Positions 9,285 to 19,076 of a stretch of 64,000 nt of DNA are shown in pieces (within the stretch, counting starts at the first letter, position 1; the number at the start of each line of letters is the position of its first letter). The position numbers were made by a program, and so were the translations under genes. The DNA comes from Flavimaricola sp. (GTDB taxonomy: Bacteria; Pseudomonadota; Alphaproteobacteria; Rhodobacterales; Rhodobacteraceae). The notes under the pieces were generated by a model. The model was not told where the DNA came from, searched no databases, and saw nothing but the letters and a program-made list of their open reading frames with translations. The stretch covers positions 1-64,000 of the forward strand of contig JAQWWH010000072.1 of assembly GCA_029255105.1 (NCBI GenBank), in the 5' to 3' direction.

Positions 9285-11939
9285 ATGGTTGGATCGAGTA
9301 AAATACTCACAGTGTCCTATGGGACATTCTCTTGCACCTTGGAAGGGTTCGACGATTCCTTTTCCACGATGAAGGCAATCGCGGAATATTTCCGGGACCT
9401 TGCGGCCGACGACCGATACTTCGGCGCCGAGCCTGCGACACCAGACGCCGAGATGCTGGCCCGAATCGCCGAGCGCGAAATCTCGCGTCGCGTCGAAGCC
9501 CGGACCGACGGATCCGAAATTGTCCTGCGGGCCGGCAACGCCATTGCAGCACCCACGACCGAAGGGCAGGCCGACGCACAGCCTGAGCAGCAGGCAGCCC
9601 CTGCCCCAACGCAAGACGCTCCGCAACAGAACACCCCTCTCGTCGAGGAAGAGACCGCCGTCGAAGCTGTCGCTGACCCCGAGGCGCAAGAGCCCGGTTC
9701 CGAAGGGGAGGAAATGTCCTCCGTGCTGCTCGCACCTTCGGAACCGGAGGCCGCGCAAACCGACGCCCCCCCTATGACATCATCTGTCGGGACACCCACC
9801 ATGCCTCCGGCACAGACACCCCCGTCCGTGCCGCGCCCGCGTACCGTCGGGGCAACAGATACTCCGGCTCAGGCCGCATCGGCGATCCGCCCCGCTGTGG
9901 CCCTGTCCGGTCATCCCGACGCCGAAAGCGTCGCCGCCAAACTTCAGCGCATCCGCGCTGTCGTAGGCCGCGGCGTCGCCACGCTCCCCCCAATCGAAGA
10001 GGACAACGTCCCACAGGAAGAAGAGCCGACCGCCCTTGCCTCTGAAGAGCTGATCGACGACGTCACCGACCATAACCTGCAGCACGACGTGCTGGCCGAT
10101 GCCAAGCTGTTCGACGCGGTCGAGACAGCAGCCGCAGCCATCACGGCCGACGACACTATCGCAGAACAGGACGCGGCTCCGGAAACCGACACGACCGACG
10201 CCGACACCTCTGATGTTGCGGCGACTGAGGACGGTTCGGCCGAGACAAGCGAAGCCGATATCCGGTCGGACCTTGAAGGCGGCGCAGAAGAAGGCGCCGA
10301 GGTTGCAGCCGAAACCGCTGCCGAAGATGACGTTGATCCGGAGTTGGCCCCGGCCTTTGATGTCCCTGCGCCGGTCCGGGTCCGTGTGATCCGCATGCGC
10401 CGCGACCCCAACGATGCCGATGCAACTGGTAGCGATGCTGCCGAGAGCACCGACAACGCGGAAGAAGAGACGAGCGGTATCTTTACTCCAAAGGCTGAGG
10501 CCCCCGAAACTGAAGGGCCCGAGACGGAAGACGCTGCCACGGCGGCCCGCAATGCCGCCGCCAAGTCCCTGTCCGCGACGGTCCGCGCCTCGATCTTTGG
10601 CGCAATGTCCAGCACAGACGCTGCCGTCGAAGAAACCACCGAGGCCGAGGATACCGCTGCCGACAATCTTGGCATGGACAGCCATGCTGAAGAAGAAGAC
10701 TTTGCGGATGCGGCTGAACTGAACGCGTTCGATGAGGACGCTCTGTCGGACGAGGTCCTGTCAGAACAAGAGCCATCGGACCAGGACCTTTCGGACCTTG
10801 CCCGGCTTGATGGCGCTGACGAAGACACCAGCGGTGAAACAGCGTTTACTCTGCCCGCCTCTGACCTGTCCGCCGAAGAAGAAGCCGATCTGTTGGCAGA
10901 GCTTGCCGCTGTCGAGGATGAGATCGACTTTAAGGTCGAGATCGAGGTCGAAGAAGAGCTGAAGATCGAGGACGACTTTGAGGATGACGACAGCTGGCCT
11001 GCCGACATCTCCAAATCGGCCGATGTTGACGCCGAAGGCGTGGCCGAGGCCGAGGCCGAAGCAAAGGACGACAGTCTGGCCGGGTTCGACGAGTTGGACG
11101 ATGTCCGGCGCGATCTTGGCACTAAGGCCACTGACGACGAAGACGAGGATGAGTACGAGGCTACCGCACAAGCAGAAGACTCTTACGAAACCGAAGCGGA
11201 AACCGAAGAAGAGTCCCCAGCACTGGCATCGCGCCGGTCGCTGATCCAACATGCCGACGAAGCTGCCATGTCCCGGATCAACGCCCAGGTCGACGTGCAA
11301 CTTAACGAGCCCGAGGCAAACCGCCGTCGTCAGGCCATCGCCCAGCTCAAGGCCGCCGTTGCCGCGACAGAAGCTGCCCGCCAAATGGGCGAGACCCGCG
11401 AGAAAAGCCCCGAGGTCGAGAATGCGTTCCGCAATGACCTCAAGCAGGTGGTGCGCCCTCGTCGTCCGATCCCGGCCGCTGAGGCCCGGACAGAGCGTCC
11501 CCGCGTCGCTCCGCTGAAGCTGGTTGCGGCCCAACGGATCGACACACCCGCCACGGCCGCGCAGCCCCAGGGCAGCATCCATCCTGTTCGGCCGCGCCGC
11601 GTTTCGGTTCAGCCCGAGGCAACGCAGCCTGTGGCACAAGAAGCAGCCCGCACGTCGGGGTCGTTTGCGGCCTTCGCCAAGGACATGGGGGCACATAGCC
11701 TGTCCGACCTGCTTGAAGCTGCTGCCGCCTACACAGCGTTCGTCGAAGGGTCCGAAGACTTCTCGCGTCCCCAACTGATGAACAAGGTCCGCGCCATGTC
11801 CGACGACGACTTCAGCCGCGAAGAAGGGCTGCGGTCCTTTGGCACCCTGCTTCGGGAAGGCCGGATCATGAAGACCCGCAACGGCCGTTTCCAGGTTTCC
11901 GACGAAACCCGTTTCAAGCCCGAGCGCCGCGCAGGCTAG
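9285..11939 (+). CDS. Large acidic protein of unknown function
   Basis: The 884 residues fall into three parts. Residues 1-85 (ILTVSYGTFSCTLEGFDDSF, then an AIAEYFRDLAADDRYFG helix and AEMLARIAEREISRRVE) look conserved and folded. Residues 90 to about 640 are low-complexity and strongly acidic, rich in Ala, Glu, Asp and Thr, and probably disordered. The C-terminal 250 residues become basic, with helices around 680-720 and a final compact domain (SGSFAAFAKDMGAHSLSDLL to the end). I recall similar proteins in Rhodobacterales, sometimes labelled CheA-like, but there is no kinase domain here. No signal peptide or membrane segment. A strong terminator follows. Confidence 0.8.
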   Translation: MVGSSKILTVSYGTFSCTLEGFDDSFSTMKAIAEYFRDLAADDRYFGAEPATPDAEMLARIAEREISRRVEARTDGSEIVLRAGNAIAAPTTEGQADAQPEQQAAPAPTQDAPQQNTPLVEEETAVEAVADPEAQEPGSEGEEMSSVLLAPSEPEAAQTDAPPMTSSVGTPTMPPAQTPPSVPRPRTVGATDTPAQAASAIRPAVALSGHPDAESVAAKLQRIRAVVGRGVATLPPIEEDNVPQEEEPTALASEELIDDVTDHNLQHDVLADAKLFDAVETAAAAITADDTIAEQDAAPETDTTDADTSDVAATEDGSAETSEADIRSDLEGGAEEGAEVAAETAAEDDVDPELAPAFDVPAPVRVRVIRMRRDPNDADATGSDAAESTDNAEEETSGIFTPKAEAPETEGPETEDAATAARNAAAKSLSATVRASIFGAMSSTDAAVEETTEAEDTAADNLGMDSHAEEEDFADAAELNAFDEDALSDEVLSEQEPSDQDLSDLARLDGADEDTSGETAFTLPASDLSAEEEADLLAELAAVEDEIDFKVEIEVEEELKIEDDFEDDDSWPADISKSADVDAEGVAEAEAEAKDDSLAGFDELDDVRRDLGTKATDDEDEDEYEATAQAEDSYETEAETEEESPALASRRSLIQHADEAAMSRINAQVDVQLNEPEANRRRQAIAQLKAAVAATEAARQMGETREKSPEVENAFRNDLKQVVRPRRPIPAAEARTERPRVAPLKLVAAQRIDTPATAAQPQGSIHPVRPRRVSVQPEATQPVAQEAARTSGSFAAFAKDMGAHSLSDLLEAAAAYTAFVEGSEDFSRPQLMNKVRAMSDDDFSREEGLRSFGTLLREGRIMKTRNGRFQVSDETRFKPERRAG

Positions 11940-11962
11940 GCCTACACCACAGCAAGAAACGC

Positions 11963-11988
11963 AAACGGGCTCCCTTGGGGCCCGTTTT
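11963..11988 (+). terminator. Intrinsic terminator after the acidic protein gene
   Basis: Arms AAACGGGC and GCCCGTTT, with an inner CCC/GGG pairing and TT loop, end in a run of four T. It lies 24 bp after the stop of the acidic protein gene. Confidence 0.85.
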
Positions 11989-12096
11989 CATTTGGCGCAC
12001 AGGTCTTTGAGTGGACATTTTGTCTCGGATCATTCTTTGGCCGCCAGATCGCTTTTGATCAATCACGCCGGGCGGCCCTCGCTCTAGTCTGCCGCA

Positions 12097-12846
12097 ATGA
12101 CGCAGACAAGGCACCCCCTTTCCCTGTTCGGAACCGCCCTATGGCACATCGAATCCGGCAAAGTGCCGGACTTGTCGTTGGATCGATTGGCTCGCCTGTG
12201 CGGCGTCAGCCCGGCTCATCTGGTCCGGGCGATGCGCCTTTCGACCGGTGTTTCGCCAATGGCCCTTGTCCGGGCCCGCGCCGTTGCTGCTGAAATCGGC
12301 ATTCAGCCCTGGGCCCTGCGACGGGGTACCCCCTGTCCACCCTTTCTCTCGCGGAGCCTGCCGATGCCCACCACAGCCAAAATGACCCTGCCTGCCCCAC
12401 ACCTCGAAAGCCGCGACGCATTCGAGGTCACCGGCATGTCCGATCACTTCACCTTTGGGTCGATCCCGACGATCCCTGCTGCTCTCTGGGCCGCCATGAA
12501 CGACCGCGAGGACGAGATCGTGTCGGTCCAGCCCTGTGCCTATGGCATCAGCTACGACACGACGATGGGGGAAGGGTTCCGCTATCTGGCAGGCTATGCC
12601 ACCGCGCTCGGAGCGGCGGTGCCTGCTGGCATGACCCTGCTCAAGGTCCCTGCCGGCAACTACGCCGTTTTCGTCCATGATGGCCATGTCAGCCAGATAC
12701 ACCAGACCATGCCGTCAATCTTTGATAGTGGCCTGCCCGATGTGGGTCTGACCGCACGTGCGGCACCCGAGGTTGAGATCTATGACAACCGGTTCGATCC
12801 AAAGACCGGGCTTGGCTCGGTCGAGCTGTGGATACCGGTCGAGTAG
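12097..12846 (+). CDS. AraC-type HTH fragment fused to GyrI-like effector-binding domain
   Basis: The first 60 residues resemble the first helix-turn-helix of an AraC regulator (LSLDRLARLCGVSPAHLVRAM, then STGVSPMALVRAR). The second AraC helix-turn-helix is missing: about 30 unrelated residues lead directly into a GyrI-like effector-binding domain of about 155 residues (from MTLPAPHLESRDAFEVTG, with LLKVPAGNYAVF and the C-terminal EIYDNRFD). Normal AraC-GyrI proteins have two HTHs and about 280-290 residues. I found no single frameshift restoring the lost part, so an internal deletion is likely. DNA binding may be impaired; the effector domain looks intact. Confidence 0.7.
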   Translation: MTQTRHPLSLFGTALWHIESGKVPDLSLDRLARLCGVSPAHLVRAMRLSTGVSPMALVRARAVAAEIGIQPWALRRGTPCPPFLSRSLPMPTTAKMTLPAPHLESRDAFEVTGMSDHFTFGSIPTIPAALWAAMNDREDEIVSVQPCAYGISYDTTMGEGFRYLAGYATALGAAVPAGMTLLKVPAGNYAVFVHDGHVSQIHQTMPSIFDSGLPDVGLTARAAPEVEIYDNRFDPKTGLGSVELWIPVE

Positions 12847-12900
12847 CCCGGCGTTTCAGTCGCGTCTGGCCGGATCGATCGGCCCGATCAATCGGCCCGT

Positions 12901-13125
12901 TCAATCAACCGGATCATTGGGATCGGCCTGCCCGACCCCGATAAAGACATTCTTGAACGGCAGTGCCCAAAGGATGCCAAGCACGAGGTAGACGACCAGT
13001 TCCACCCAGATGGGCGGACGGCCCAACAGATTCAGGATGGTCACGGCCACAACCACATAGACCGGCAGGCCGATCACCAGAATGACCAGCGACCAGCGCC
13101 GTTTCGCCTTGTGACTCAGCGCCAT
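12901..13125 (-). CDS. DUF2842 family membrane protein
   Basis: A 74-residue protein beginning MALSHKAKRRWSLVILVIG with two transmembrane helices and the conserved ending LWALPFKNVFIGVGQADP. Function is unknown; the family is mostly alphaproteobacterial. The start is set by a GGGAG ribosome binding site in the 10-bp gap after purA, so it is the last gene of a purA operon. A longer frame reading into purA is not needed. Confidence 0.85.
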   Translation of the reverse strand: MALSHKAKRRWSLVILVIGLPVYVVVAVTILNLLGRPPIWVELVVYLVLGILWALPFKNVFIGVGQADPNDPVD

Positions 13126-13135
13126 GACGTCTCCC

Positions 13136-14428
13136 TCAATCGGCGAACGGGTCAGTGACGAGGATGGTGTCATCCCGTTCCGGCGAGGTTGAAAGTAGGG
13201 CGACCGGGCAACCGATCAACTCTTCCACCCGGCGCACGTACTTGATCGCCTCGGCCGGAAGATCGGCCCAGCTGCGGGCGCCTTCGGTCGATCCGGACCA
13301 GCCGGGCATCTCTTCGTAGACCGGAACGCAGCGGGCCTGATGGTCGGCGGCTGTTGGCAGATAGTCCAGCACCTCGCCGTCCAGTTCATAACCCGTACAG
13401 ATCTTGAGCGTTTCGAACCCGTCCAGAACATCAAGCTTGGTCAGGGCGATGCCATTGACCCCGCTGGTGGCGCAGGTCTGGCGTACAAGGCAGGCATCGA
13501 ACCAGCCGCACCGACGCTTGCGGCCCGTCGTTGTGCCGAACTCATGCCCCCGCTCGCCCAGACGCTGGCCGTCATCGTCCAGAAGCTCGGTCGGGAACGG
13601 TCCTTCACCGACGCGGGTGGTATAGGCCTTCACGATCCCAAGAACGAAATCAATCGCCCCCGGGCCCATGCCAGACCCTGTCGCCGCTTGTCCCGCGATC
13701 ACGTTCGAAGACGTGACAAAAGGATAGGTGCCAAAGTCGATGTCCAAAAGCGCCCCCTGTGCGCCCTCGAACAGGATCCGCTTGCCCGCGCGGCGGGCCT
13801 CGTTCAGGACCTTCCAGACCGGGGCGGCATATTCCAGCACAGCCGGGGCGATGGCCTTCAATTCGGCCAAAAGGGCATCACGGTCGACGGGCGGCAGGCC
13901 CAGTCCACGGCGCAGGGCGTCGTGGTGCACGAGGGCCCGGTCGACCCGCAACTCGAGCGTGGCGTCATCCGCCAGATCGGCGACCCGGACGGACCGGCGG
14001 CCGACCTTGTCCTCATAGGCCGGGCCGATGCCGCGGCCTGTCGTGCCGATCTTGGCGACCGAATTCTGGCTTTCGCGGGCCCGGTCCAGCTCTCCGTGGA
14101 TGGGCAGGATCAGGGGGGCATTTTCGGCGATCATCAGTGTCTCGGGCGTGATCTCGACGCCCTGCTCGCGGATACCGGCGATTTCCTTGACCAGATGCCA
14201 GGGGTCCAGCACCACCCCGTTGCCGATCACCGACAACTTGCCACCGCGCACCACGCCAGAGGGCAGGATGTGCAATTTGTATACAGTGCCATCAACCACG
14301 AGAGTGTGCCCGGCATTATGCCCGCCCTGGAACCGGACGATCACGTCCGCCCGTTCCGACAGCCAGTCCACCAGCTTGCCCTTGCCCTCGTCGCCCCATT
14401 GGCACCCTACGACCACCACATTCGCCAT
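13136..14428 (-). CDS. purA: Adenylosuccinate synthase
   Basis: Joins IMP and aspartate using GTP, the first committed step of AMP synthesis. The 430-residue protein starts [18 protein letters not shown], containing the P-loop-like GDEGKGK and catalytic aspartate, followed by [26 protein letters not shown] and the GTP-binding [12 protein letters not shown] region. The ATG has a GGAAGGA ribosome binding site; an open frame extending 49 codons upstream is non-coding leader. Co-directional with DUF2842 and divergent from the DUF6524 gene. Confidence 0.97.
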   Translation of the reverse strand: MANVVVVGCQWGDEGKGKLVDWLSERADVIVRFQGGHNAGHTLVVDGTVYKLHILPSGVVRGGKLSVIGNGVVLDPWHLVKEIAGIREQGVEITPETLMIAENAPLILPIHGELDRARESQNSVAKIGTTGRGIGPAYEDKVGRRSVRVADLADDATLELRVDRALVHHDALRRGLGLPPVDRDALLAELKAIAPAVLEYAAPVWKVLNEARRAGKRILFEGAQGALLDIDFGTYPFVTSSNVIAGQAATGSGMGPGAIDFVLGIVKAYTTRVGEGPFPTELLDDDGQRLGERGHEFGTTTGRKRRCGWFDACLVRQTCATSGVNGIALTKLDVLDGFETLKICTGYELDGEVLDYLPTAADHQARCVPVYEEMPGWSGSTEGARSWADLPAEAIKYVRRVEELIGCPVALLSTSPERDDTILVTDPFAD

Positions 14429-14573
14429 TCTGATCCGTCCTTCCGGGTCCTTGTCCGGCCCCCCTATATCCTCCGGCTCAGACGGGTGAAACAGCCTTTT
14501 CGCAGGAAGGTGGCTGGACATGGCATGTCGACCCGGCCATCCTGAGCGCCAGTTGTCGCAAAGAGGTTGGGTC

Positions 14574-14969
14574 ATGGGGCTGTTTCTACGTTGGGTTTTT
14601 GCCTTTTTGCTGCTGGCCGCAACCTATAATCCCACGCCCTACAATTTTGTTAGCTGGGCCTTGGCAAGCTACCAGACCCAACTTCCGCTGATCGTTCTAT
14701 CGGGGCTGGTTCTTGTGGTGGCCTATATTGTCTATCTGACCGCGACCCTGCGCTCGATCGGGTTGTTCGGGATGATCCTTGTCCTTGCCATCGTGGCGGC
14801 GATTGTCTGGGTCTTGTACGACCGGGGCTTTATCAATCTTGCCAATCCGACGCTGAATACATGGATCGCGCTGTTTTCGCTTAGTCTGGTGCTGGCGATT
14901 GGCATGTATTGGTCGATCCTTTGGCGTCGTATTTCGGGGCAACTGGAAGTCGACGACAACGATCCCTGA
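14574..14969 (+). CDS. DUF6524 family membrane protein
   Basis: A 131-residue integral membrane protein with four predicted helices. The N-terminus [25 protein letters not shown] is characteristic of DUF6524, a family of unknown function; the helix pairs are split by [13 protein letters not shown]. The start follows an AGAGG ribosome binding site. Divergent from purA with a 145-bp shared upstream region. Confidence 0.85.
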   Translation: MGLFLRWVFAFLLLAATYNPTPYNFVSWALASYQTQLPLIVLSGLVLVVAYIVYLTATLRSIGLFGMILVLAIVAAIVWVLYDRGFINLANPTLNTWIALFSLSLVLAIGMYWSILWRRISGQLEVDDNDP

Positions 14970-15057
14970 CCAACCGACGCTTCATCGGCCAAGAGGGGTT
15001 GCGGTGCGGGCCTTGTGCTTCTAGATACCCGTTGTTCCGGAACCAAAGGTCTTCCCT

Positions 15058-15420
15058 ATGGAAAACGTCGTCCTTGTCGTGCATCTGATCCTCGCCCTCT
15101 CCTTGATTGGCGTGGTGCTCTTGCAGCGGTCCGAGGGTGGCGGGCTTGGGATGGGCGGCGGCGGTGGCGGCGTTGTGTCGGGCCGCGCGGCGGCCACGGC
15201 CCTCGGCAAAGTGACCTGGGGTCTGGCGATCGCCTTTATCTGTACCTCGATTGCCCTGACAATCATCGCGGCAGAACAATCAGCCGGAAGTTCGGTCATT
15301 GACCGGCTGACCGATGCCCCGACGCCGGCTCCGGCGGCACCCAGCCTGCCTGATCTGGGAGGCAGCCTGCTGCCCCCGACACCCGGCGAGGCGACACCAA
15401 TCGTTCCTTCGGCCGAATAA
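15058..15420 (+). CDS. secG: Preprotein translocase subunit SecG
   Basis: The small accessory subunit of the SecYEG channel. The 120 residues have two transmembrane helices (VVLVVHLILALSLIGVVLLQ and VTWGLAIAFICTSIALTII) joined by the conserved glycine-rich loop RSEGGGLGMGGG. The C-terminal 45 residues are a Pro/Ala-rich tail, common in alphaproteobacterial SecG. It precedes pyrG, as in many relatives, with a 169-bp gap. Confidence 0.93.
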   Translation: MENVVLVVHLILALSLIGVVLLQRSEGGGLGMGGGGGGVVSGRAAATALGKVTWGLAIAFICTSIALTIIAAEQSAGSSVIDRLTDAPTPAPAAPSLPDLGGSLLPPTPGEATPIVPSAE

Positions 15421-15589
15421 TCGAAGGCCACCCACAACCCGTTGCAGTCTTAGCGGCAACATCAACATTATGTAGCGGCAGCGGTTGCTTTCGCGGGGCG
15501 AATCCGGTTATTCTTAAATCCCGTGATACCGCGCATCTCTGCCTGCGCGTTTCCACCTATTCTGGACCATTCACGGGGGCCCCGCAGCC

Positions 15590-17233
15590 ATGGCGCGTTT
15601 CATCTTTATTACCGGCGGCGTCGTCTCCTCGCTTGGCAAAGGCCTCGCCTCTGCGGCCTTGGGGTCGTTGTTGCAGGCCCGCGGCTTTTCAGTGCGTTTG
15701 CGCAAACTTGACCCCTATCTGAACGTCGATCCCGGCACGATGAGCCCGTTTGAACACGGCGAGGTTTTCGTGACCGACGATGGCGCGGAAACTGACCTCG
15801 ACCTTGGCCACTACGAGCGGTTCACCGGCGTGGCTGCCCGCAAGACCGACTCGGTCTCGTCGGGTCGCATCTATTCCAACGTCCTCGAGAAAGAGCGGCG
15901 GGGCGACTATCTGGGCAAGACGATCCAGGTGATCCCGCACGTAACGAACGAGATCAAGGATTTCATCGCCATTGGCGAGGATGAGGTTGATTTCATGCTC
16001 TGCGAGATCGGGGGGACCGTGGGCGATATTGAAGGGCTTCCCTTCTTTGAGGCGATCCGCCAGTTCGCCCATGACCGTCCTCGCGGACAGTGTATCTTTA
16101 TGCACCTCACCCTGCTGCCCTACCTTGCCGCCAGTGGCGAGTTGAAGACCAAGCCGACCCAGCATTCGGTCAAGGAGCTCCGCTCGATCGGGATCGCGCC
16201 CGATGTTCTGGTCTGCCGGTCCGAACATCCGATCCCCGAGAAAGAGCGCGAGAAGATCGGCCTGTTCTGCAACGTGCGCAAGGACAGCGTGATCGCGGCC
16301 TATGACCTGAAGTCGATTTACGAGGCCCCCTTGGCCTATCACCGCGAGGGGCTTGATCAGGCAGTGCTGGATGCATTCGGCATCTCGCCCGCCCCGCGCC
16401 CCAACCTGTCGCGTTGGGAAGACGTGATGGACCGCCTAGTCAATGCCGAGGGCGAGGTCCGGGTGGCCATCGTGGGGAAATACACCCAGCTTGAAGATGC
16501 CTACAAATCCATCGCAGAGGCGCTGACCCACGGCGGCATGGCCAATCGCGTCCGGGTGCGGGTCGAATGGGTCGATGCAGAGCTGTTTGATCGCGAGGAC
16601 CCTGCCCCGCATCTTGAAGGTTTTCACGCCATCCTTGTGCCCGGCGGCTTTGGCGAACGCGGCACCGAAGGCAAGATCAAAGCAGCCCAGTTCGCCCGCG
16701 AGCGCAAGATCCCCTACCTTGGCATCTGCCTTGGCATGCAGATGGCCGTGATCGAGGCCGCCCGCAACGTGGCTGGTCTTGCCACCGCCGGGTCCGAGGA
16801 ATTCGATCACGAGGCCGGGAAAAAGCGTTTTGAACCGGTGGTCTATCACCTCAAGGAATGGGTGCAGGGCAATTATACCGTGAGCCGTTCTGTCGATGAC
16901 GCCAAGGGTGGCACGATGCGGCTGGGGGCCTATAGCGCCAATCTGACCGAAGGGTCGAAGGTGGCAGAGGTCTACGGCGCCACCACCATCGAAGAGCGTC
17001 ACCGCCACCGGTATGAAGTCGACACCAAGTACCGCAAGGCGCTTGAGGAAAAGGGCCTTTGCTTTTCCGGCATGTCTCCCGACGGTCGCCTGCCCGAAAT
17101 CGTCGAGTGGAAGGACCACCCTTGGTTCATCGGCGTTCAGTTTCACCCCGAGCTGAAATCAAAGCCGTTCGAGCCGCATCCGCTGTTCGCTGACTTTGTC
17201 AGGGCCGCCGTCGAAACGTCGCGGCTGGTATAG
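15590..17233 (+). CDS. pyrG: CTP synthase (glutamine hydrolysing)
   Basis: Makes CTP from UTP, ATP and glutamine. The 547 residues begin with the synthetase domain ([33 protein letters not shown]). The C-terminal class I glutamine amidotransferase domain has the nucleophile cysteine in [10 protein letters not shown] and the His-Glu pair in [10 protein letters not shown]. Length and order match the family exactly. A GC-rich hairpin follows 20 bp after the stop. Confidence 0.97.
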   Translation: MARFIFITGGVVSSLGKGLASAALGSLLQARGFSVRLRKLDPYLNVDPGTMSPFEHGEVFVTDDGAETDLDLGHYERFTGVAARKTDSVSSGRIYSNVLEKERRGDYLGKTIQVIPHVTNEIKDFIAIGEDEVDFMLCEIGGTVGDIEGLPFFEAIRQFAHDRPRGQCIFMHLTLLPYLAASGELKTKPTQHSVKELRSIGIAPDVLVCRSEHPIPEKEREKIGLFCNVRKDSVIAAYDLKSIYEAPLAYHREGLDQAVLDAFGISPAPRPNLSRWEDVMDRLVNAEGEVRVAIVGKYTQLEDAYKSIAEALTHGGMANRVRVRVEWVDAELFDREDPAPHLEGFHAILVPGGFGERGTEGKIKAAQFARERKIPYLGICLGMQMAVIEAARNVAGLATAGSEEFDHEAGKKRFEPVVYHLKEWVQGNYTVSRSVDDAKGGTMRLGAYSANLTEGSKVAEVYGATTIEERHRHRYEVDTKYRKALEEKGLCFSGMSPDGRLPEIVEWKDHPWFIGVQFHPELKSKPFEPHPLFADFVRAAVETSRLV

Positions 17234-17253
17234 ATCACGGATAACCAAGGGCC

Positions 17254-17276
17254 GACGGGCGTCAATCGCGCCCGTC
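17254..17276. terminator. GC-rich hairpin between pyrG and the OmpV gene
   Basis: Arms GACGGGCG and CGCCCGTC with a 7-nt loop lie between two convergent genes. There is no clear T-run on either side, so it may be a bidirectional or Rho-assisted stop rather than a classical terminator. Confidence 0.45.
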
Positions 17277-17294
17277 GCCCGTCAGGCCCTGATT

Positions 17295-18125
17295 TCAGAA
17301 TTCAAAGCTGAACCGGCGCGTCGCCACGAGAGAGGCGCTGAACTGATCGGCAGAGCCTTGCAAGACAAGCGGGCTGTCCGCCGCATCGCCAGTCAAACGG
17401 TCCCAGCGCAGGGTGCCGTCCAGCCCCCATTGTCCGCCAAGGTCATACTGGGCCGTGATTTCGACGCCCGCGCTCAGGATACCGGCGCCAGACTGGTAGG
17501 CGTTGAACCCGCTTGCCGCGGCTTCGGCCGGGGTCACGCCGAAGTAAGTCGAGGAGAAGGTGTCGTCACCGTAAAGGGCTCGTGGCCCGCCCCGCAGCGT
17601 CAGGTCATCGGTGGGACGCAGGATTAGGTCCAACCCCATTTCGCCCACAGTCGCTTCGTGCCCGACAACGCCATAGCGCAGATCACCAAACACGCTCCAG
17701 TTCGATTGGGTAAAGCTGACGCCCGCCCCGAGTTCGAGAGCGAGTTCAATATCCGTAAGGCCGGTCAGTTCGGGATTGTCGGCTGCGGCGCGCGGGCTGA
17801 TAATCCGAAAGGACGGGCTAAAATCAAACCCAAGTGGTGCTTCCTGAGGCTCAAAAGAGCCGAACTCGCGCCCGCCCCACCGCAGGTATCCGGACGAAAA
17901 GCTGCCCGTCGGGCCGATCACATAGTCATCAGAGCCAAAATAGCTCGGCTTGACCTGCGGACCAAGGCCAAGGGTAAAGGCCAGGGCATTCCCTGACGGC
18001 ACCGGGGCCGAATATCCGTCATCCGTCGCCACCAGCATGCTGTCGCCTTCGGCCATCTGCTGGGCAGAGGCCATCAGGGGTGCCAAAACGGCCAGCGCAA
18101 TCACGGTGTTGGAAAAGAATCGCAT
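17295..18125 (-). CDS. MipA/OmpV family outer-membrane protein
   Basis: A 276-residue protein with a signal peptide (MRFFSNTVIALAVLAPLMASA, cut after SAQ or nearby) and a beta-barrel pattern of alternating residues ending in FSASLVATRRFSFEF; the terminal Phe is typical of outer-membrane proteins. The family includes MipA, a scaffold for murein enzymes, and OmpV-like porins. Motifs such as PSYFGSDDYVIGP are characteristic. Its exact role is unknown. Convergent with pyrG and divergent from rlmJ. Confidence 0.85.
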   Translation of the reverse strand: MRFFSNTVIALAVLAPLMASAQQMAEGDSMLVATDDGYSAPVPSGNALAFTLGLGPQVKPSYFGSDDYVIGPTGSFSSGYLRWGGREFGSFEPQEAPLGFDFSPSFRIISPRAAADNPELTGLTDIELALELGAGVSFTQSNWSVFGDLRYGVVGHEATVGEMGLDLILRPTDDLTLRGGPRALYGDDTFSSTYFGVTPAEAAASGFNAYQSGAGILSAGVEITAQYDLGGQWGLDGTLRWDRLTGDAADSPLVLQGSADQFSASLVATRRFSFEF

Positions 18126-18288
18126 ATCAATCTGCCCAGGTTCAGTTGCCTTCTGGATACCAGATCATTGGGCAAAGGCTGAGGCATCGGGCGCTGCAAA
18201 GTCAACTTGCCCAAGGGTGATGCCATTTTGCCAACGACTTGCCCGATGGCTGCCCAGTCTGTAGTCGTCTGACAAACGGAGCTGCCTC

Positions 18289-19071
18289 ATGTTGTCCTAC
18301 CAGCACATCTATCACGCCGGAAACCTGGCGGACGTGCACAAGCACGCGGCGCTGGCCTGGTCTCTCCAGTACATGACCCAAAAGCCCAAGCCATTCAGCT
18401 ACCTGGAGACCCACGCCGGTCGTGGCCTCTACCATCTGGACGCGTCCGAAGCCCGCAAGACAGGCGAGGCCGCACAAGGGATTGCAAAGGTCGAAGGCTG
18501 GTTTGCGCCGGACCATCCTTATCGCAAGGCCATTGCCGCAATCCGGGACCGACACGGACCTGATGCCTATCCCGGATCGCCTGTGATCGCCGACGCAATT
18601 CTGCGCCCGGGCGACCGCATGTCCCTGGCTGAATTGCACCCCCAAGAGGTCGAGGCACTCCGAGCCGCCATTCCCTTTGCCCGGGTCGAACAGCGCGAAG
18701 GATGCGAGATGCTCCGCGCCCTTTGCCCGCCCGATCCACGCCGGGGCCTGTGCCTGATCGACCCCTCGTATGAGGTCAAGGACGACTACCGCACTTTGCC
18801 GCCCGTCATCGCCCGCACCCATCGGGTCTGGGCGGTCAGCTGCATTATTCTGTGGTATCCGATACTTGAGGGCGCGGCCCACTTGCCGATGCTGGCCACG
18901 CTGCAAGAGGCGCTGCCAGACGGATTGCGCCACGAGGTTCGCTTTCCCCCGGCTCGTCCGGGACATCGCATGACAGGGTCCGGCCTCTTTATCGTCAACC
19001 CGCCCTATGGGCTGGACGCGGAACTTGCCCGCCTGTCGGGCCATTTCGCGACCCTCGCCCCGCAGGCGTAA
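18289..19071 (+). CDS. rlmJ: 23S rRNA (adenine(2030)-N6)-methyltransferase
   Basis: A SAM-dependent enzyme that methylates A2030 of 23S rRNA. The 260 residues start MLSYQHIYHAGNLADVHKH, typical of RlmJ, followed by YLETHAGRGLY (SAM site) and the catalytic motif DPSYE, the RlmJ version of (D/N)PP(Y/F). The late GSGLFIVNPPYGL segment is also typical. It is followed 5 bp later by the PhzF gene on the same strand. Confidence 0.93.
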   Translation: MLSYQHIYHAGNLADVHKHAALAWSLQYMTQKPKPFSYLETHAGRGLYHLDASEARKTGEAAQGIAKVEGWFAPDHPYRKAIAAIRDRHGPDAYPGSPVIADAILRPGDRMSLAELHPQEVEALRAAIPFARVEQREGCEMLRALCPPDPRRGLCLIDPSYEVKDDYRTLPPVIARTHRVWAVSCIILWYPILEGAAHLPMLATLQEALPDGLRHEVRFPPARPGHRMTGSGLFIVNPPYGLDAELARLSGHFATLAPQA

Positions 19072-19076
19072 GGTCC

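Noticed and set aside
12870-12920. ATCGGCCCG-TCAATC short tandem motif between convergent genes
   Set aside because: Two imperfect short units without T-run or other signal; probably chance in GC-rich sequence.
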